Positions 23,436-32,487 of a DNA stretch of 64,000 nt are shown here, in pieces; position 1 is the stretch's first letter, and each line of letters begins with the position of its first letter. The translations under genes were made by a program, and so were the position numbers. The stretch comes from Brucella pseudogrignonensis (GTDB taxonomy: Bacteria > Pseudomonadota > Alphaproteobacteria > Rhizobiales > Rhizobiaceae). A model generated the notes under the pieces. That model saw only the letters and a program-made list of their open reading frames with translations, was not told where the DNA came from and made no database searches. Location: contig NZ_NNRM01000017.1 in assembly GCF_002252525.1 (NCBI RefSeq), positions 739,972-803,971 of the forward strand. The letters are read 5' to 3'.

Positions 23436-26400
23436 ATGGCGACTGTTGTTCTGCAGGCGGTGGGCGCTGCCGTCGGTGGCATTTTTGGCCCTGTGGGTGC
23501 TGCCATCGGCGCAGGGCTTGGCGCAATGGGTGGTTATGCCATCGATACGGCTATCATCAACTCCACCCGCCATATGGAAGGGGCAAGGCTCAATGGCGGG
23601 CGCGTGGCAACAGCCGAAGAAGGAGCAGCTCTGCCGTTCGTCTATGGCACGGCAAGACTTTCCGGCACGCTGATTTGGGCGACAAGGCATGAGGAAAAGA
23701 AAACTACGGAGCGTCAGGGCGGCAAGGGCGGTCCGAAGGTGACCTCCTACAGCTATTTCGGTAATGCAGCCTATGCCGTTGCCGAGGGGGAAATTGCTGG
23801 CATTCGCCGTGTCTGGGCCGACGGGCAAGAGCTTGACCTTACGGAAATCGAAATGCGCATTTATCACGGCACGGATACGCAGCAGCCCGATCCGCTGATT
23901 GAAGCCAAGCAAGGCACAGGCAATGCTCCCGCCTATCGCGGAACGGCCTATGTCGTGTTTGAGCGTATTCCGCTTGATGTCTATGGCAATCGCTTGCCAC
24001 AGTTTCAGTTCGAGGTTCTGCGCCCGGTTGGGAAGCTGGCGCGAGATGTCCGTGCTGTCGCGCTTATTCCCGGTTCAACCGAGTTCGGTCTTTCGCCAAC
24101 TCCCGTTACGGATCGACCGTCGCCTGGTGAAAGCCGCAAGCTTAATCGAAATGCAAAACGCGGTCGCAGCGATTGGACCGTGGCCATGGATGAACTGCAG
24201 TCGCTTTGTCCTCAGTTGCAGCATGTGGCGATTGTCCTGCCGTGGTTTGGCGATGACTTGCGCGCAGGATATTGCCAGATACGCCCCGGTGTTACCCATC
24301 AGAGTGCTTTGTCGTCGAGCCAGACATGGAAAGTTGAGAATGTTACGCGCAGCGGAGCGCATCTGATTTCCCAGAGCGGCGAGGGAGCGGCCTATGGTGG
24401 TACACCATCCGACCAGAGTGTGGTTGATGCAATCCGCGATGCCAAGGCGCGCGGCCTGAAAGTAACGCTATATCCTTTCATCATGATGGATGTTCCCGCC
24501 GGCAACTCGCTGCCGTCGCCTTATGGCGGTGTGGGACAATCCGTTTACCCATGGCGTGGGCGCATAACTTGTAGTCCCGCGATTGGTATCTCTGGATCAC
24601 CTGACAAGACGCTGGAAGCGGCCGATCAGGTTACAGCTTTCGTCAACGGAACATGGGGTTACAGACGTTTTCTGAATCACTGTGCAAGCCTCGCAATACA
24701 GGCGGGCGGGGTTGATGCGTTTTTGCTGGGTTCCGAACTGCGTGGTCTTACCAGCATCCGCGAAAGCCGCGACAGCTTTCCGTTTGTAACCCATCTCTGC
24801 ACGCTTGCAGCCGAAATGCGCATGAAACTCGGGCAGAGCTGTCGCATCAGTTACGGCGCGGACTGGACTGAATATTTCGGCTATCAGGCGCAGGATGGCA
24901 CCGGCGATCTCTTCTTCAATCTTGACGCGCTATGGGCACATCCAGCCATCGATGCCATTGGTATCGACAATTACATGCCGCTCGCTGACTGGCGAGACGG
25001 CGACCTGGATGGCGGCAACCCTGATGGTTTTGAAGGTGCTTACGATCTTGATAGTCTGAGCAGCAACATCGAAGCGGGTGAGGGGTTCGACTGGTATTAT
25101 GCCAATAGCGAAAACCGTGAGCAGCGCAAGCGCACACCAATCACGGATGGGCTTGCGGGCAAGCCATGGGTTTACCGATACAAAGACATTCGCTCATGGT
25201 GGAGCAACCCACACTATAATCGCATTGATGGTGCCGAGGCTTTTGCGCCAACGGCATGGGCTCCACAATCAAAGCCCATATGGTTCACCGAACTGGGATG
25301 CCCGGCGGTCGATAAAGGACCAAACCAGCCTAATGTGTTCCCTGATCCGAAATCCTCGGAAAACGCGACACCCTATTTTTCGAATGGAGCGCGTTCCGAT
25401 ATTGCCATGGATCGCTTTCTGCGGGCGCATTATCACTACTGGCCGGATAGGAACCCAGTTTCCCCAATCTATGGCGGGCCGATGCTCGACATGGATCGCG
25501 TCTATCTCTGGTCATGGGATACGAGACCGTTTCCGGAGTTTCCGCTGAAAGCCAATGTGTGGGGAGACACACCAAACTGGCGGTTGGGACATTGGCTCAA
25601 TGGCCGCATGAGCGGTGTTGCTCTTGATGAGCTTATTGCAGCTATCCTCGCAGATTTTGGATTGCCGGAAGCAGACTGCACAGGCGCAGATGGGCATCTG
25701 ACTGGCTTCGTGATTTCAGAACCCAGCACGGCTCGCGGTGTGCTGGAGCCACTGATGAATGTGTTTGGTGTGCACGGCTTTGAGCAGTCAGGGCAGTTCA
25801 AGTTCCGCAGCATTGGTCGTGCGGCTCCTGTACTTAATGTGGCGGCTACGCTTGTCGAACCGACCGATGACGAAGCGCTGACCGCGGTTCTTGAGGATCA
25901 GGGCGATTTACCTTCGGTAGCTGAACTTTACTGCAACGATCCGCTGCGTGATTTTCAGGTGGTCGGTGCATCGGTGCGGCGCGATATGGGCCAAGGCACG
26001 GAAAGCCTCAGCCTCTCCGGCTCAATGGAAGCGGGACAGGCGACCGCACTCGCGGAAGCCTGGATGGCACGCCGTTATGCTGAACGGCGGACAGCAAGTT
26101 TCTCATTGCCGTGGTCTGAGGCTGCCCTGCATGTCGGTGATCGTGTGCGGCTCGATATGCTGGGCGGTGGGCGCGATTATGTTGTGTCGTCTCTCGAAGA
26201 CGGAGAGGTGCGGGTGGTGAAAGCTGTAGCACTGGCACCCAATGTGGCTTTTGCTGATAGGGGAGAAACGCCGCAGCTGACGCCGGGCGGACCTGTTTCG
26301 GATATGAAGCCGATATTTCATCTCATCGACCTGCCACTCTGGCCAGGTGCAGAAGATCCGGCTGGTCAGTTTCGTATTGCCTGTCATGCAAAGCCGTGGC

Positions 26401-27242
26401 GTGGGGTCGCGACTTATGCTTCGCCTTCCGATGACGGCTTTGCCGAGCGTGGTCTGATTGGGGAGCGCGCCGTTATGGGTGAGCTGACAGCTCCATTGCC
26501 CGGAGGGGCAAGTGGGCGACTTATCGACGGTCAAACATTGGAACTGGTGCTGTATTCGGGTGAGCTGGAATCGAAACCGTTCACGCAAATCCTGAATGGT
26601 GCCAATACCGCGCTTGTGCAGTCCTCCGATGGAAAATGGGAGGTACTGCAGTTTCTTGATGCTCAAGAAATCGGCCAGAACCATTGGCGCTTAAACAGTC
26701 TTTTGCGCGGGCAGCTTGGCACAGAAGCCGCTAGCCTCAATGAAAAGCCGACGGGTACGCCCTTCATCCTGCTGGATGGGGGCGTTCAAAGCATAGGTTT
26801 GCAAACATCTGAAATCGGGTTGGAACTCAACTGGCGCATTGGAGCGGCCGGTAAATCGTTCTCGGACGATTTTTTCGACACTGTAAAAGCAATCGGCGGT
26901 GTGCAGGCGTTGAAACCATTGAGTCCTGTTCACCTCAAAGCAGAGCGGCTCAGTAATAATGATCTGTTGTTCGGCTGGATCAGGCGCGGCCGTGCTGATG
27001 CCGATAGCTGGCTTGGGGAAGAGATTCCACTGGGTGAAGAGCGCGAAGCCTATCAGGTCGAAATTTGGCGTTCGGATGTGCTTGTCCGAAGCGTTCAGGT
27101 GCAAGCGGCTTCCTGGATTTACCCCGGTGCAGACCGGCTTTCGGATTTGGGGGCCAGCGACTTCCAGCTTCGCGTTGCAATGGTGAGTTCTAAAATCGGA
27201 GCAGGGGATTTCGCTTGCATTGATATTTCAAGTGGGATCTGA
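23436..27242 (+). CDS. GTA megatron / host-specificity baseplate protein with TIM-barrel domain (g15)
   Basis: The 1268-residue protein is the largest in the cluster and full-length for the RcGTA g15 family. A hydrophobic Gly/Ala-rich start (VVLQAVGAAVGGIFGPVGA) is followed by a tail-lysozyme-like region, the glycoside-hydrolase-like TIM-barrel (about 300-640; SYGADWTEYFGYQ, IDAIGIDNYMPLADW, PIWFTELGCPAVDKG) and a long gpJ-like C-terminal part (from about 780) with receptor-contact domains. In RcGTA this protein forms the central tail tip through which DNA leaves. No lesion is seen. Confidence 0.93.
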   Translation: MATVVLQAVGAAVGGIFGPVGAAIGAGLGAMGGYAIDTAIINSTRHMEGARLNGGRVATAEEGAALPFVYGTARLSGTLIWATRHEEKKTTERQGGKGGPKVTSYSYFGNAAYAVAEGEIAGIRRVWADGQELDLTEIEMRIYHGTDTQQPDPLIEAKQGTGNAPAYRGTAYVVFERIPLDVYGNRLPQFQFEVLRPVGKLARDVRAVALIPGSTEFGLSPTPVTDRPSPGESRKLNRNAKRGRSDWTVAMDELQSLCPQLQHVAIVLPWFGDDLRAGYCQIRPGVTHQSALSSSQTWKVENVTRSGAHLISQSGEGAAYGGTPSDQSVVDAIRDAKARGLKVTLYPFIMMDVPAGNSLPSPYGGVGQSVYPWRGRITCSPAIGISGSPDKTLEAADQVTAFVNGTWGYRRFLNHCASLAIQAGGVDAFLLGSELRGLTSIRESRDSFPFVTHLCTLAAEMRMKLGQSCRISYGADWTEYFGYQAQDGTGDLFFNLDALWAHPAIDAIGIDNYMPLADWRDGDLDGGNPDGFEGAYDLDSLSSNIEAGEGFDWYYANSENREQRKRTPITDGLAGKPWVYRYKDIRSWWSNPHYNRIDGAEAFAPTAWAPQSKPIWFTELGCPAVDKGPNQPNVFPDPKSSENATPYFSNGARSDIAMDRFLRAHYHYWPDRNPVSPIYGGPMLDMDRVYLWSWDTRPFPEFPLKANVWGDTPNWRLGHWLNGRMSGVALDELIAAILADFGLPEADCTGADGHLTGFVISEPSTARGVLEPLMNVFGVHGFEQSGQFKFRSIGRAAPVLNVAATLVEPTDDEALTAVLEDQGDLPSVAELYCNDPLRDFQVVGASVRRDMGQGTESLSLSGSMEAGQATALAEAWMARRYAERRTASFSLPWSEAALHVGDRVRLDMLGGGRDYVVSSLEDGEVRVVKAVALAPNVAFADRGETPQLTPGGPVSDMKPIFHLIDLPLWPGAEDPAGQFRIACHAKPWRGVATYASPSDDGFAERGLIGERAVMGELTAPLPGGASGRLIDGQTLELVLYSGELESKPFTQILNGANTALVQSSDGKWEVLQFLDAQEIGQNHWRLNSLLRGQLGTEAASLNEKPTGTPFILLDGGVQSIGLQTSEIGLELNWRIGAAGKSFSDDFFDTVKAIGGVQALKPLSPVHLKAERLSNNDLLFGWIRRGRADADSWLGEEIPLGEEREAYQVEIWRSDVLVRSVQVQAASWIYPGADRLSDLGASDFQLRVAMVSSKIGAGDFACIDISSGI

Positions 27243-27260
27243 ATTTAGAAAGGAAAAGTC

Positions 27261-27467
27261 ATGATCGAAGATAAGCCTTGGTATCTTTCTCGCACAGTCT
27301 GGGCAGGCCTTGTTGCCCTGTTTCTATCACTTGCGGGAGCTTTTGGTCTGGTCAGTGAAACTGTCGATCAGGGGCCTCTGACGGATATTTTGTTGCAGCT
27401 TGCTACAGCTATTGCCGGTCTTATCGCCGTTTTTGGGCGCATAGGGGCAACTTCACGCATTTCATAA
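27261..27467 (+). CDS. Small two-helix membrane protein at the GTA 3' end (holin-like)
   Basis: The 68-residue protein has two membrane helices (TVWAGLVALFLSLAGAFGLV and LLQLATAIAGLIAVFGRI) joined by a short acidic loop and begins MIEDKPWYLSR. AAAGGAAAAG precedes the ATG, 18 bases after the megatron stop. Size and topology suit a class II holin, which a GTA needs for lysis; in R. capsulatus the lysis genes lie elsewhere. No lysin is seen next to it, so the holin role is inference. Confidence 0.62.
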   Translation: MIEDKPWYLSRTVWAGLVALFLSLAGAFGLVSETVDQGPLTDILLQLATAIAGLIAVFGRIGATSRIS

Positions 27468-27508
27468 TTTTATAATCCGTGATAGCAAGGTTTTGAAAAG
27501 ATGCATGA

Positions 27509-27536
27509 AACCGGAATATTGACTGATGTTCCGGTT
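27509..27536 (+). terminator. Hairpin downstream of the GTA cluster
   Basis: AACCGGAA (27509-27516) and TTCCGGTT (27529-27536) pair across a 12-base loop, flanked by ATGCAT on each side. There is no T-run, so termination is uncertain. It marks the gap between the GTA cluster and the feuNPQ genes. Confidence 0.35.
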
Positions 27537-27681
27537 GATATTATGCATAAAAACAATAGTTTAGAATGGCTTCAATCCGGAGATGGGGTTGAAGCTGTTT
27601 TATGAGCATAATTTCCTTTGTGTCGACAAGCAGAGTGTATCGTTCATGCATCGTTCAGCTGGGAGGCGCTATATAAGGGAC

Positions 27682-27981
27682 ATGATGAAACAGAACCCTG
27701 CTCTCAAAATTTTCGCGCTTCTGGCCGTAAGCATTGGTCTGTTGCCGGTTAATGCCGGTGCCCTGCCAATTGCGACGCCACAGAAGTCCAATCTTCTGGT
27801 CGCTGCCGCTGGTGATTGCGCGGCAGTTGGAGAACAAGTGGCAGCCTCACAGGGTGGCCAATTGGCCAAGGCAACACCAACCACGCAAAATGGTCGTGCC
27901 ATGTGTGTGATCGTTGTGCTCGTACCTGGCCGCGATGGCGAACGCCCGCGCCGTGTAGAAGTGGCCGTCCCCGCACAGTAA
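27682..27981 (+). CDS. feuN: FeuN-like small periplasmic modulator
   Basis: The 99-residue product has a signal peptide (NPALKIFALLAVSIGLLPVNAGA) and a small mature domain with two Cys (GDCAAVGEQVAASQGGQL, GRAMCVIVVLVPGRDGERPR). It lies 25 bases upstream of the response regulator FeuP. In Sinorhizobium meliloti the small periplasmic protein FeuN, encoded just upstream of feuPQ, restrains the FeuQ kinase. Position, size and export fit. AAGGGA precedes the double ATG at 27682; the frame is open further upstream but without a signal peptide in the right place. Confidence 0.6.
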   Translation: MMKQNPALKIFALLAVSIGLLPVNAGALPIATPQKSNLLVAAAGDCAAVGEQVAASQGGQLAKATPTTQNGRAMCVIVVLVPGRDGERPRRVEVAVPAQ

Positions 27982-28006
27982 TGCGTTCCTGCGAGGAGCT
28001 TTAAAC

Positions 28007-28696
28007 TTGCGTATCCTGATCGTTGAAGACGACAAGGACCTGAACAGGCAGCTCTCGGATGCGATGGTTGCTACGGGCTATGTTGTCGATAGTGCCTTTG
28101 ACGGCGAAGAAGGTCATCATCTCGGTGATACCGAGCCCTATGATGCCGTGATCCTCGATATCGGTCTGCCGCAGATGGATGGTATCAGTGTTGTTGAGCG
28201 TTGGCGCCGCAGCGGTCGTACAATGCCTGTTCTCATGCTGACCGCCCGTGATCGCTGGAGCGATAAAGTTGCAGGTATCGATGCTGGTGCCGACGATTAT
28301 GTCGCAAAGCCTTTTCATATCGAAGAAGTGCTGGCGCGACTGCGTGCGCTTATCCGACGTGCGGCTGGACATGCTTCGTCGGAGCTGGTGTGCGGTCCGC
28401 TGCATTTGGACACCAAGACCTCAAAGGCCAGTATTGACGGTGTGGCGCTAAAGCTTACCTCGCACGAATATCGGCTGCTTTCCTATCTGATGCATCATAT
28501 GGACGAAGTGGTGTCGCGCACCGAACTGGTCGAGCATCTTTACGATCAGGACTTTGACCGAGATTCCAATACGATTGAAGTCTTTGTCGGCCGCTTGCGC
28601 AAGAAGATGGGCGTTGACTTGATCGAAACGGTACGTGGCATGGGCTATCGTATCCGTTCGGAAGGAAATACAGATGTGAAAGGGAGTGGGAACTGA
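28007..28696 (+). CDS. feuP: FeuP response regulator, OmpR family
   Basis: The 229-residue regulator has a receiver domain (MRILIVEDDKDLNRQL, phospho-Asp in VILDIGLPQMDG at about 51, Lys in DDYVAKPFH) and an OmpR-type winged helix (LTSHEYRLLSYLMHH, DSNTIEVFVGRLRKKMG, VRGMGYRI). It starts at TTG 28007 behind GAGGAG. In rhizobia feuPQ lies near the cycHJKL genes, as here; it was first linked to iron uptake and later to osmoadaptation and cyclic glucan export. The kinase gene overlaps its stop. Confidence 0.88.
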   Translation: MRILIVEDDKDLNRQLSDAMVATGYVVDSAFDGEEGHHLGDTEPYDAVILDIGLPQMDGISVVERWRRSGRTMPVLMLTARDRWSDKVAGIDAGADDYVAKPFHIEEVLARLRALIRRAAGHASSELVCGPLHLDTKTSKASIDGVALKLTSHEYRLLSYLMHHMDEVVSRTELVEHLYDQDFDRDSNTIEVFVGRLRKKMGVDLIETVRGMGYRIRSEGNTDVKGSGN

Positions 28697-30081
28697 AGCT
28701 TCTTAGCATTTTCCCCCCTCTGCGTTCTCTTGCGATACGCGTCGTAACCCTTTCGACGCTTTGGGTCATTCTGGCGCTTGTCGTTGTCGCGACATTGATA
28801 AGCACGCTTTATGGCGATGCTGCGCGCAACAACTTTGAACGTCTTCTGACTGCGCACCTTTTCAGTCTCGTCGGTGCTGTGAGCATCTCTCCGGAAGGCA
28901 CCCTTCAAGGGCGTCCGGAGCTGGGCGAACTGCGTTATTCCAGTCCGCTTTCTGGCTGGTACTGGTCTGTAGATCCCGTTTCCTCAAATATTTCCGGCAA
29001 ACTCCAGTCGCTGTCCTCGGTCGGGCGCATCGTGCCTGAAATGCCGATCACGCAGGCGCCCTTTGATAGCTCGTTTATGCGCAGCTACACGCTGCCAGGC
29101 CTGAACGGTGAAGAGCTCTATATTGTCGAGACCGAAGTTGTTCTCGATAACGACAATCGCGTCGCACGCTTCCGTGTCATGGGCAATCTCAGCGAAGTGA
29201 TGAATGAAATCTCAGACTTCAGAAGCAAGTTGGCTCTTTATCTGGCGATTTTCGGCCTTGGCAGCGTGTTCATCAATGCTGGTATTATTCTCTTTGGTTT
29301 GCGACCGCTTGATAAAGTGCGTCAGGCTTTAGCTGATATTCGCGAGGGACGATCGGCCAAACTCGACACGTCGCTGCCGCTGGAAATTGCACCGCTGGCA
29401 AACGAGATGAATGCGCTTATCGAGAATAACCGCCGCATTGTTGAGCGCTCGCGAACGCAGGTCGGAAATCTCGCCCATTCTTTGAAAACACCGCTTTCGG
29501 TGCTGACGAATGAAGCGCGCTCCATGGGTGGTGAACAGGGCCGCGTGGTGCTTGAGCAAAGCGAGGCCATGCAGGTTCAGATACAACACTATCTCCAGCG
29601 CGCTCGGATTGCTGCGCAACGGGATAGCGTCGTATTTCGAACTCAGGTTACACCTGTGCTTGATCGTATGGAACGCGTAACTGCAAAGCTCAATCCGTCG
29701 TTCAATATTGCATTCAGAAATGTTTTGCCGGATGCAGTTTTCGCTGGTGAAAAGGAAGATCTGGAAGAAATTGTCGGTAATCTTCTGGAGAACGCAGGCA
29801 AATGGGGACGTCGACGGATCAAGATCGTTCTGCGACCTGCGGCGGATGTGCAACGCCAGTTCGAGATTCTGATTGAGGATGATGGCCCAGGTCTTGCTCC
29901 CGACAAGATTGATGCCGCATTGAAACGGGGTAACCGCGTTGATGAAACGAAGCCAGGCACTGGGCTTGGTTTGGCAATCGTTCAGGATACGGTTCGTGAA
30001 TATGGGGGCAGCTTGTTCTTGGGAAAAAGCAATCTTGGCGGCCTTCAGGTGCGCGTTGTGTTGCCGCTGACTGAAGATTGA
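28693..30081 (+). CDS. feuQ: FeuQ sensor histidine kinase, probable CTG start
   Basis: The 462-residue kinase has a first membrane helix (VVTLSTLWVILALVVVATLI), a periplasmic domain (about 40-170), a second helix (LALYLAIFGLGSVFINAGII), HAMP, a His box QVGNLAHSLKTPLSVLTNEA and ATPase motifs LLENAGKW, EDDGPGL and GTGLGLAI; the PhoQ-like LAHSLKTPL is typical of FeuQ. No ATG, GTG or TTG precedes the first helix in this frame, which opens at 28618. CTG 28693 overlaps the feuP stop (CTGA) and follows GGGAGTGGGAA, so it is the likely start. A start at TTG 28795 would remove the first helix. Confidence 0.85.
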   Translation: MKLLSIFPPLRSLAIRVVTLSTLWVILALVVVATLISTLYGDAARNNFERLLTAHLFSLVGAVSISPEGTLQGRPELGELRYSSPLSGWYWSVDPVSSNISGKLQSLSSVGRIVPEMPITQAPFDSSFMRSYTLPGLNGEELYIVETEVVLDNDNRVARFRVMGNLSEVMNEISDFRSKLALYLAIFGLGSVFINAGIILFGLRPLDKVRQALADIREGRSAKLDTSLPLEIAPLANEMNALIENNRRIVERSRTQVGNLAHSLKTPLSVLTNEARSMGGEQGRVVLEQSEAMQVQIQHYLQRARIAAQRDSVVFRTQVTPVLDRMERVTAKLNPSFNIAFRNVLPDAVFAGEKEDLEEIVGNLLENAGKWGRRRIKIVLRPAADVQRQFEILIEDDGPGLAPDKIDAALKRGNRVDETKPGTGLGLAIVQDTVREYGGSLFLGKSNLGGLQVRVVLPLTED

Positions 30082-30175
30082 TAGTTGTTTTTGCCACGAG
30101 GCAGACTAGAAGGTTAGATTAATAGCTGCATCCTACGATAGTATGCATGCTCATTTTTATGAAGGCCGATTTGTT

Positions 30176-30622
30176 ATGACGATGGTATCAAGGTTTTCTG
30201 CTCCGTTTTTGATCGCTTCTATGGCGTTCGCTCTCTCTGCTTGCGGAACTTCCGGCGGCGGCAAGGGCTCAGGGCTGACTTCGCTTGGTGGACTTTCCTC
30301 GAAAGCAGAAACACGTCCGGATCTGCTCGCGTCGCTCGGGAACGGACTCCTTGGCAGTTCAGCAGGTCAGCTGACAGCGGGCGACCGTAAGAAGGCACTT
30401 GAAGCGGAATATCGCGCGCTTGAGTATTCTCCGGCAGGTAAAGCGGTTTCATGGAGTGGTAGTGGTTCGACTTCCGGCGATGTGACTGCCGCACAGCCTT
30501 ATCAGGTGGGTTCTCAGAACTGCCGCCAATATACTCACACATTCTCGATTGGTGATGCGTCGCAAACCTCGCGCGGCACCGCTTGCCGGAATGCCGATGG
30601 CAGCTGGACCCCGCTTACATAA
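30176..30622 (+). CDS. Outer-membrane-type lipoprotein, RT0821/Lpp0805-like
   Basis: The 148-residue product has a lipoprotein signal with lipobox ALSAC followed by a Gly/Ser-rich linker (GTSGGGKGSGLTSLGG). The C-terminal domain (DRKKALEAEYRALEYSPAGK, VGSQNCRQYTHTFSIGDASQ, GTACRNADGSWTPL) is of the RT0821/Lpp0805 or 17-kDa surface antigen type, with two Cys. The start is ATG 30176 or 30182; the upstream frame has no signal peptide. It follows feuQ by 94 bases, and no function beyond the envelope is implied. Confidence 0.78.
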   Translation: MTMVSRFSAPFLIASMAFALSACGTSGGGKGSGLTSLGGLSSKAETRPDLLASLGNGLLGSSAGQLTAGDRKKALEAEYRALEYSPAGKAVSWSGSGSTSGDVTAAQPYQVGSQNCRQYTHTFSIGDASQTSRGTACRNADGSWTPLT

Positions 30623-30797
30623 AGCCAAAGGTGCTTAAACAGTCATGCATGGGATGCATCGCTAAATTTTATCCCATGCGTATGTGCGGGCACAAATCCG
30701 CGTCCTTTGATTAAGCCTTTGCGGCGAATTGCCCTAGTCAGCCTAATTCCACGTCCTTCGAGTTGGTTTTTGCCTTCGCTGAGATTAAGTCTCAGCC

Positions 30798-31934
30798 ATG
30801 GAATTCTGGTTGACTGCCGCACTGCTGACTTTTGCAGCTACTTTGACTGTTTTGTTGCCGCTGACGCGGAACAAGCAAGAATTTTTGCCCCCTGAAAAAA
30901 ACGATCTAGAGGTCTATCGAGACCAGCTGCGCGAAGTAGAGGCCGATGCTGCGCGCGGCATGATCGATGCTCCCAGCGCGGAGCAAGCACGTATCGAAAT
31001 TTCCCGTCGTATACTCGGTGCTGAAAAGAGCAGCGCCGACGCTGCTGCCGAGGTGAAAAAGGTTCGCTCAGGACGGTTGCTGGCTTTTGCAGCTGTGTTG
31101 GCGGTTCCCCTTATCGCCTGGGGTGTCTATCCACTTTTTGGCGCGCCCGATACGCCGTCCATGCCACTTGCTGCACGCTTGGCTAACAGCCCCCAGAACA
31201 GTTCGGTTGATGAGCTTATTGCCCGCGCTGAATCACACTTGGCTCAAAACCCCAATGACGCTCGCGGCTGGGATGTTCTGGCGCCGATTTATTTGCGTAT
31301 CGGCCGAGGCGCCGACTCCGTGAACGCATATCGTTCGGCCATTCGTCTTGAGGGTGAAAATTTCCCTCGTATCCTTGGTCTCGGCGAAGCTTTGATTGCT
31401 GTCTCAGGTGGACCAATCACTGCAGAGGCAGAGGGTCTGTTTGAAAAAGCAGCAGCGCTCGAACCCAACGATATCCGCCCGCAATATTATCTTGCACAGG
31501 GCGAAATGCAGGACGGCAATGCCGACAGCGCCATTACAAGGTTGCAGACTTTCCTTGATAAGGCGCCGAAAGATGCGCCATGGCGTGCTCAGGTTGAGCA
31601 GACAATTGCGCGCATTCGAGGATCGCTAGCACCGTCCGCGCCAGCCAAAGGACCCACGACAGACGACGTAGACGCTGCAGCATCCATGAGCCCGGCAGAT
31701 CGTCAGGCGATGGTTGAGGGTATGGTTCAACGTCTTGATGAAAGTCTTCGCGAAAACAGCGGGGATATCGATGGCTGGAAGCGTCTCGTGCGCTCCTATA
31801 TGATCCTCAATCGCCGCGATGCAGCACTCGATGCACTGAAACGTGGAGTTGCGGCGCTGGATGGTGAAAAGCGGACGGAGCTGACAAGCTTTGCCGCAGG
31901 ACTTGGTTTGGAAGCAGGGAGCGCAACACAATGA
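30798..31934 (+). CDS. ccmI: Cytochrome c maturation protein CcmI (CycH)
   Basis: The 378-residue product begins with a membrane helix ([20 protein letters not shown]), a cytoplasmic loop ([20 protein letters not shown]), a second helix ([20 protein letters not shown]) and a periplasmic TPR domain ([20 protein letters not shown] and following repeats). CcmI holds apocytochrome c for the haem ligation complex. The stop overlaps the ccmE start by ATGA. It heads the ccmI-ccmE-ccmF-ccmH operon, called cycHJKL in rhizobia. Confidence 0.93.
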   Translation: MEFWLTAALLTFAATLTVLLPLTRNKQEFLPPEKNDLEVYRDQLREVEADAARGMIDAPSAEQARIEISRRILGAEKSSADAAAEVKKVRSGRLLAFAAVLAVPLIAWGVYPLFGAPDTPSMPLAARLANSPQNSSVDELIARAESHLAQNPNDARGWDVLAPIYLRIGRGADSVNAYRSAIRLEGENFPRILGLGEALIAVSGGPITAEAEGLFEKAAALEPNDIRPQYYLAQGEMQDGNADSAITRLQTFLDKAPKDAPWRAQVEQTIARIRGSLAPSAPAKGPTTDDVDAAASMSPADRQAMVEGMVQRLDESLRENSGDIDGWKRLVRSYMILNRRDAALDALKRGVAALDGEKRTELTSFAAGLGLEAGSATQ

Positions 31935-32428
31935 GTGCGACTGCAGAAGGTAATGGACGCAACACGAAATCTGCAGGCAGCTTAGCCCGCACTGTCAGTC
32001 AGAGGAAGCGCAAGCGCCTCATGCTGATCGGCGGTGCGCTGGTCGTACTCGCAATCGCTGTCGGTCTTATGCTTATGGCCTTTAGCCAGGACATCCGTTT
32101 TTTCCGCACGCCAGCTGATTTGACAGAGCAGGAAATTACATCGGGTGCGCGGTTCCGGCTTGGTGGTCTTGTTGAAGAAGGCTCGGTTACTCGTGAGGGT
32201 AGCGAACTTCATTTCACCGTCACGGACACAATCAAAACCGTCAATGTCGTGTTTGAAGGGATTGCGCCTGATCTGTTCCGCGAAGGTCAGGGAGTGGTTG
32301 CTGAAGGCCGTTTTGGCCCTGACGGTGTATTCCGCGCCGACAATGTTCTCGCCAAACACGATGAAAACTACGTACCAAAAGATCTCGCCGACAGCCTGAA
32401 GAAGAAAGGCGTGTGGGAGGGCCAATGA
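31931..32428 (+). CDS. ccmE: Haem chaperone CcmE (CycJ)
   Basis: The 165-residue protein has one membrane helix ([20 protein letters not shown]), an OB-fold periplasmic domain ([36 protein letters not shown]-like segment) and the haem-binding motif [11 protein letters not shown], whose His (about residue 145) forms the covalent bond to haem. It passes haem to CcmF/CcmH. It lies within the operon, coupled to ccmI by ATGA, and its stop overlaps a 20-codon mini-ORF. Confidence 0.95.
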   Translation: MSATAEGNGRNTKSAGSLARTVSQRKRKRLMLIGGALVVLAIAVGLMLMAFSQDIRFFRTPADLTEQEITSGARFRLGGLVEEGSVTREGSELHFTVTDTIKTVNVVFEGIAPDLFREGQGVVAEGRFGPDGVFRADNVLAKHDENYVPKDLADSLKKKGVWEGQ

Positions 32429-32487
32429 TGAATATTGGACCAGTAATCGAGCCAGTAATTGAGATTGAAACTGGAAAAAGCCTATGA
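32425..32487 (+). CDS. Twenty-codon mini-ORF bridging ccmE and ccmF
   Basis: ATGATG overlaps the ccmE stop, follows GGGAGG by four bases and runs 20 codons ([20 protein letters not shown]) to a TGA that overlaps the ccmF ATG (ATGA, 32484-32487). It contains a 12-base near-perfect tandem duplication (32440-32463, encoding PVIE twice). It would keep ribosomes moving from ccmE to ccmF. Whether the peptide matters is unknown. Confidence 0.5.
   Translation: MMNIGPVIEPVIEIETGKSL

Noticed and set aside
22953-23912. 319-codon minus-strand frame opposite GTA g13-g15
   Set aside because: It runs across three coupled genes with clear family matches and has no domain of its own.
13066-27467. Complete temperate prophage
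   Set aside because: No integrase, repressor, replication genes or lysis cassette within the cluster; gene order and short tape measure fit a GTA instead. The integrase at 62784 is 35 kb away.
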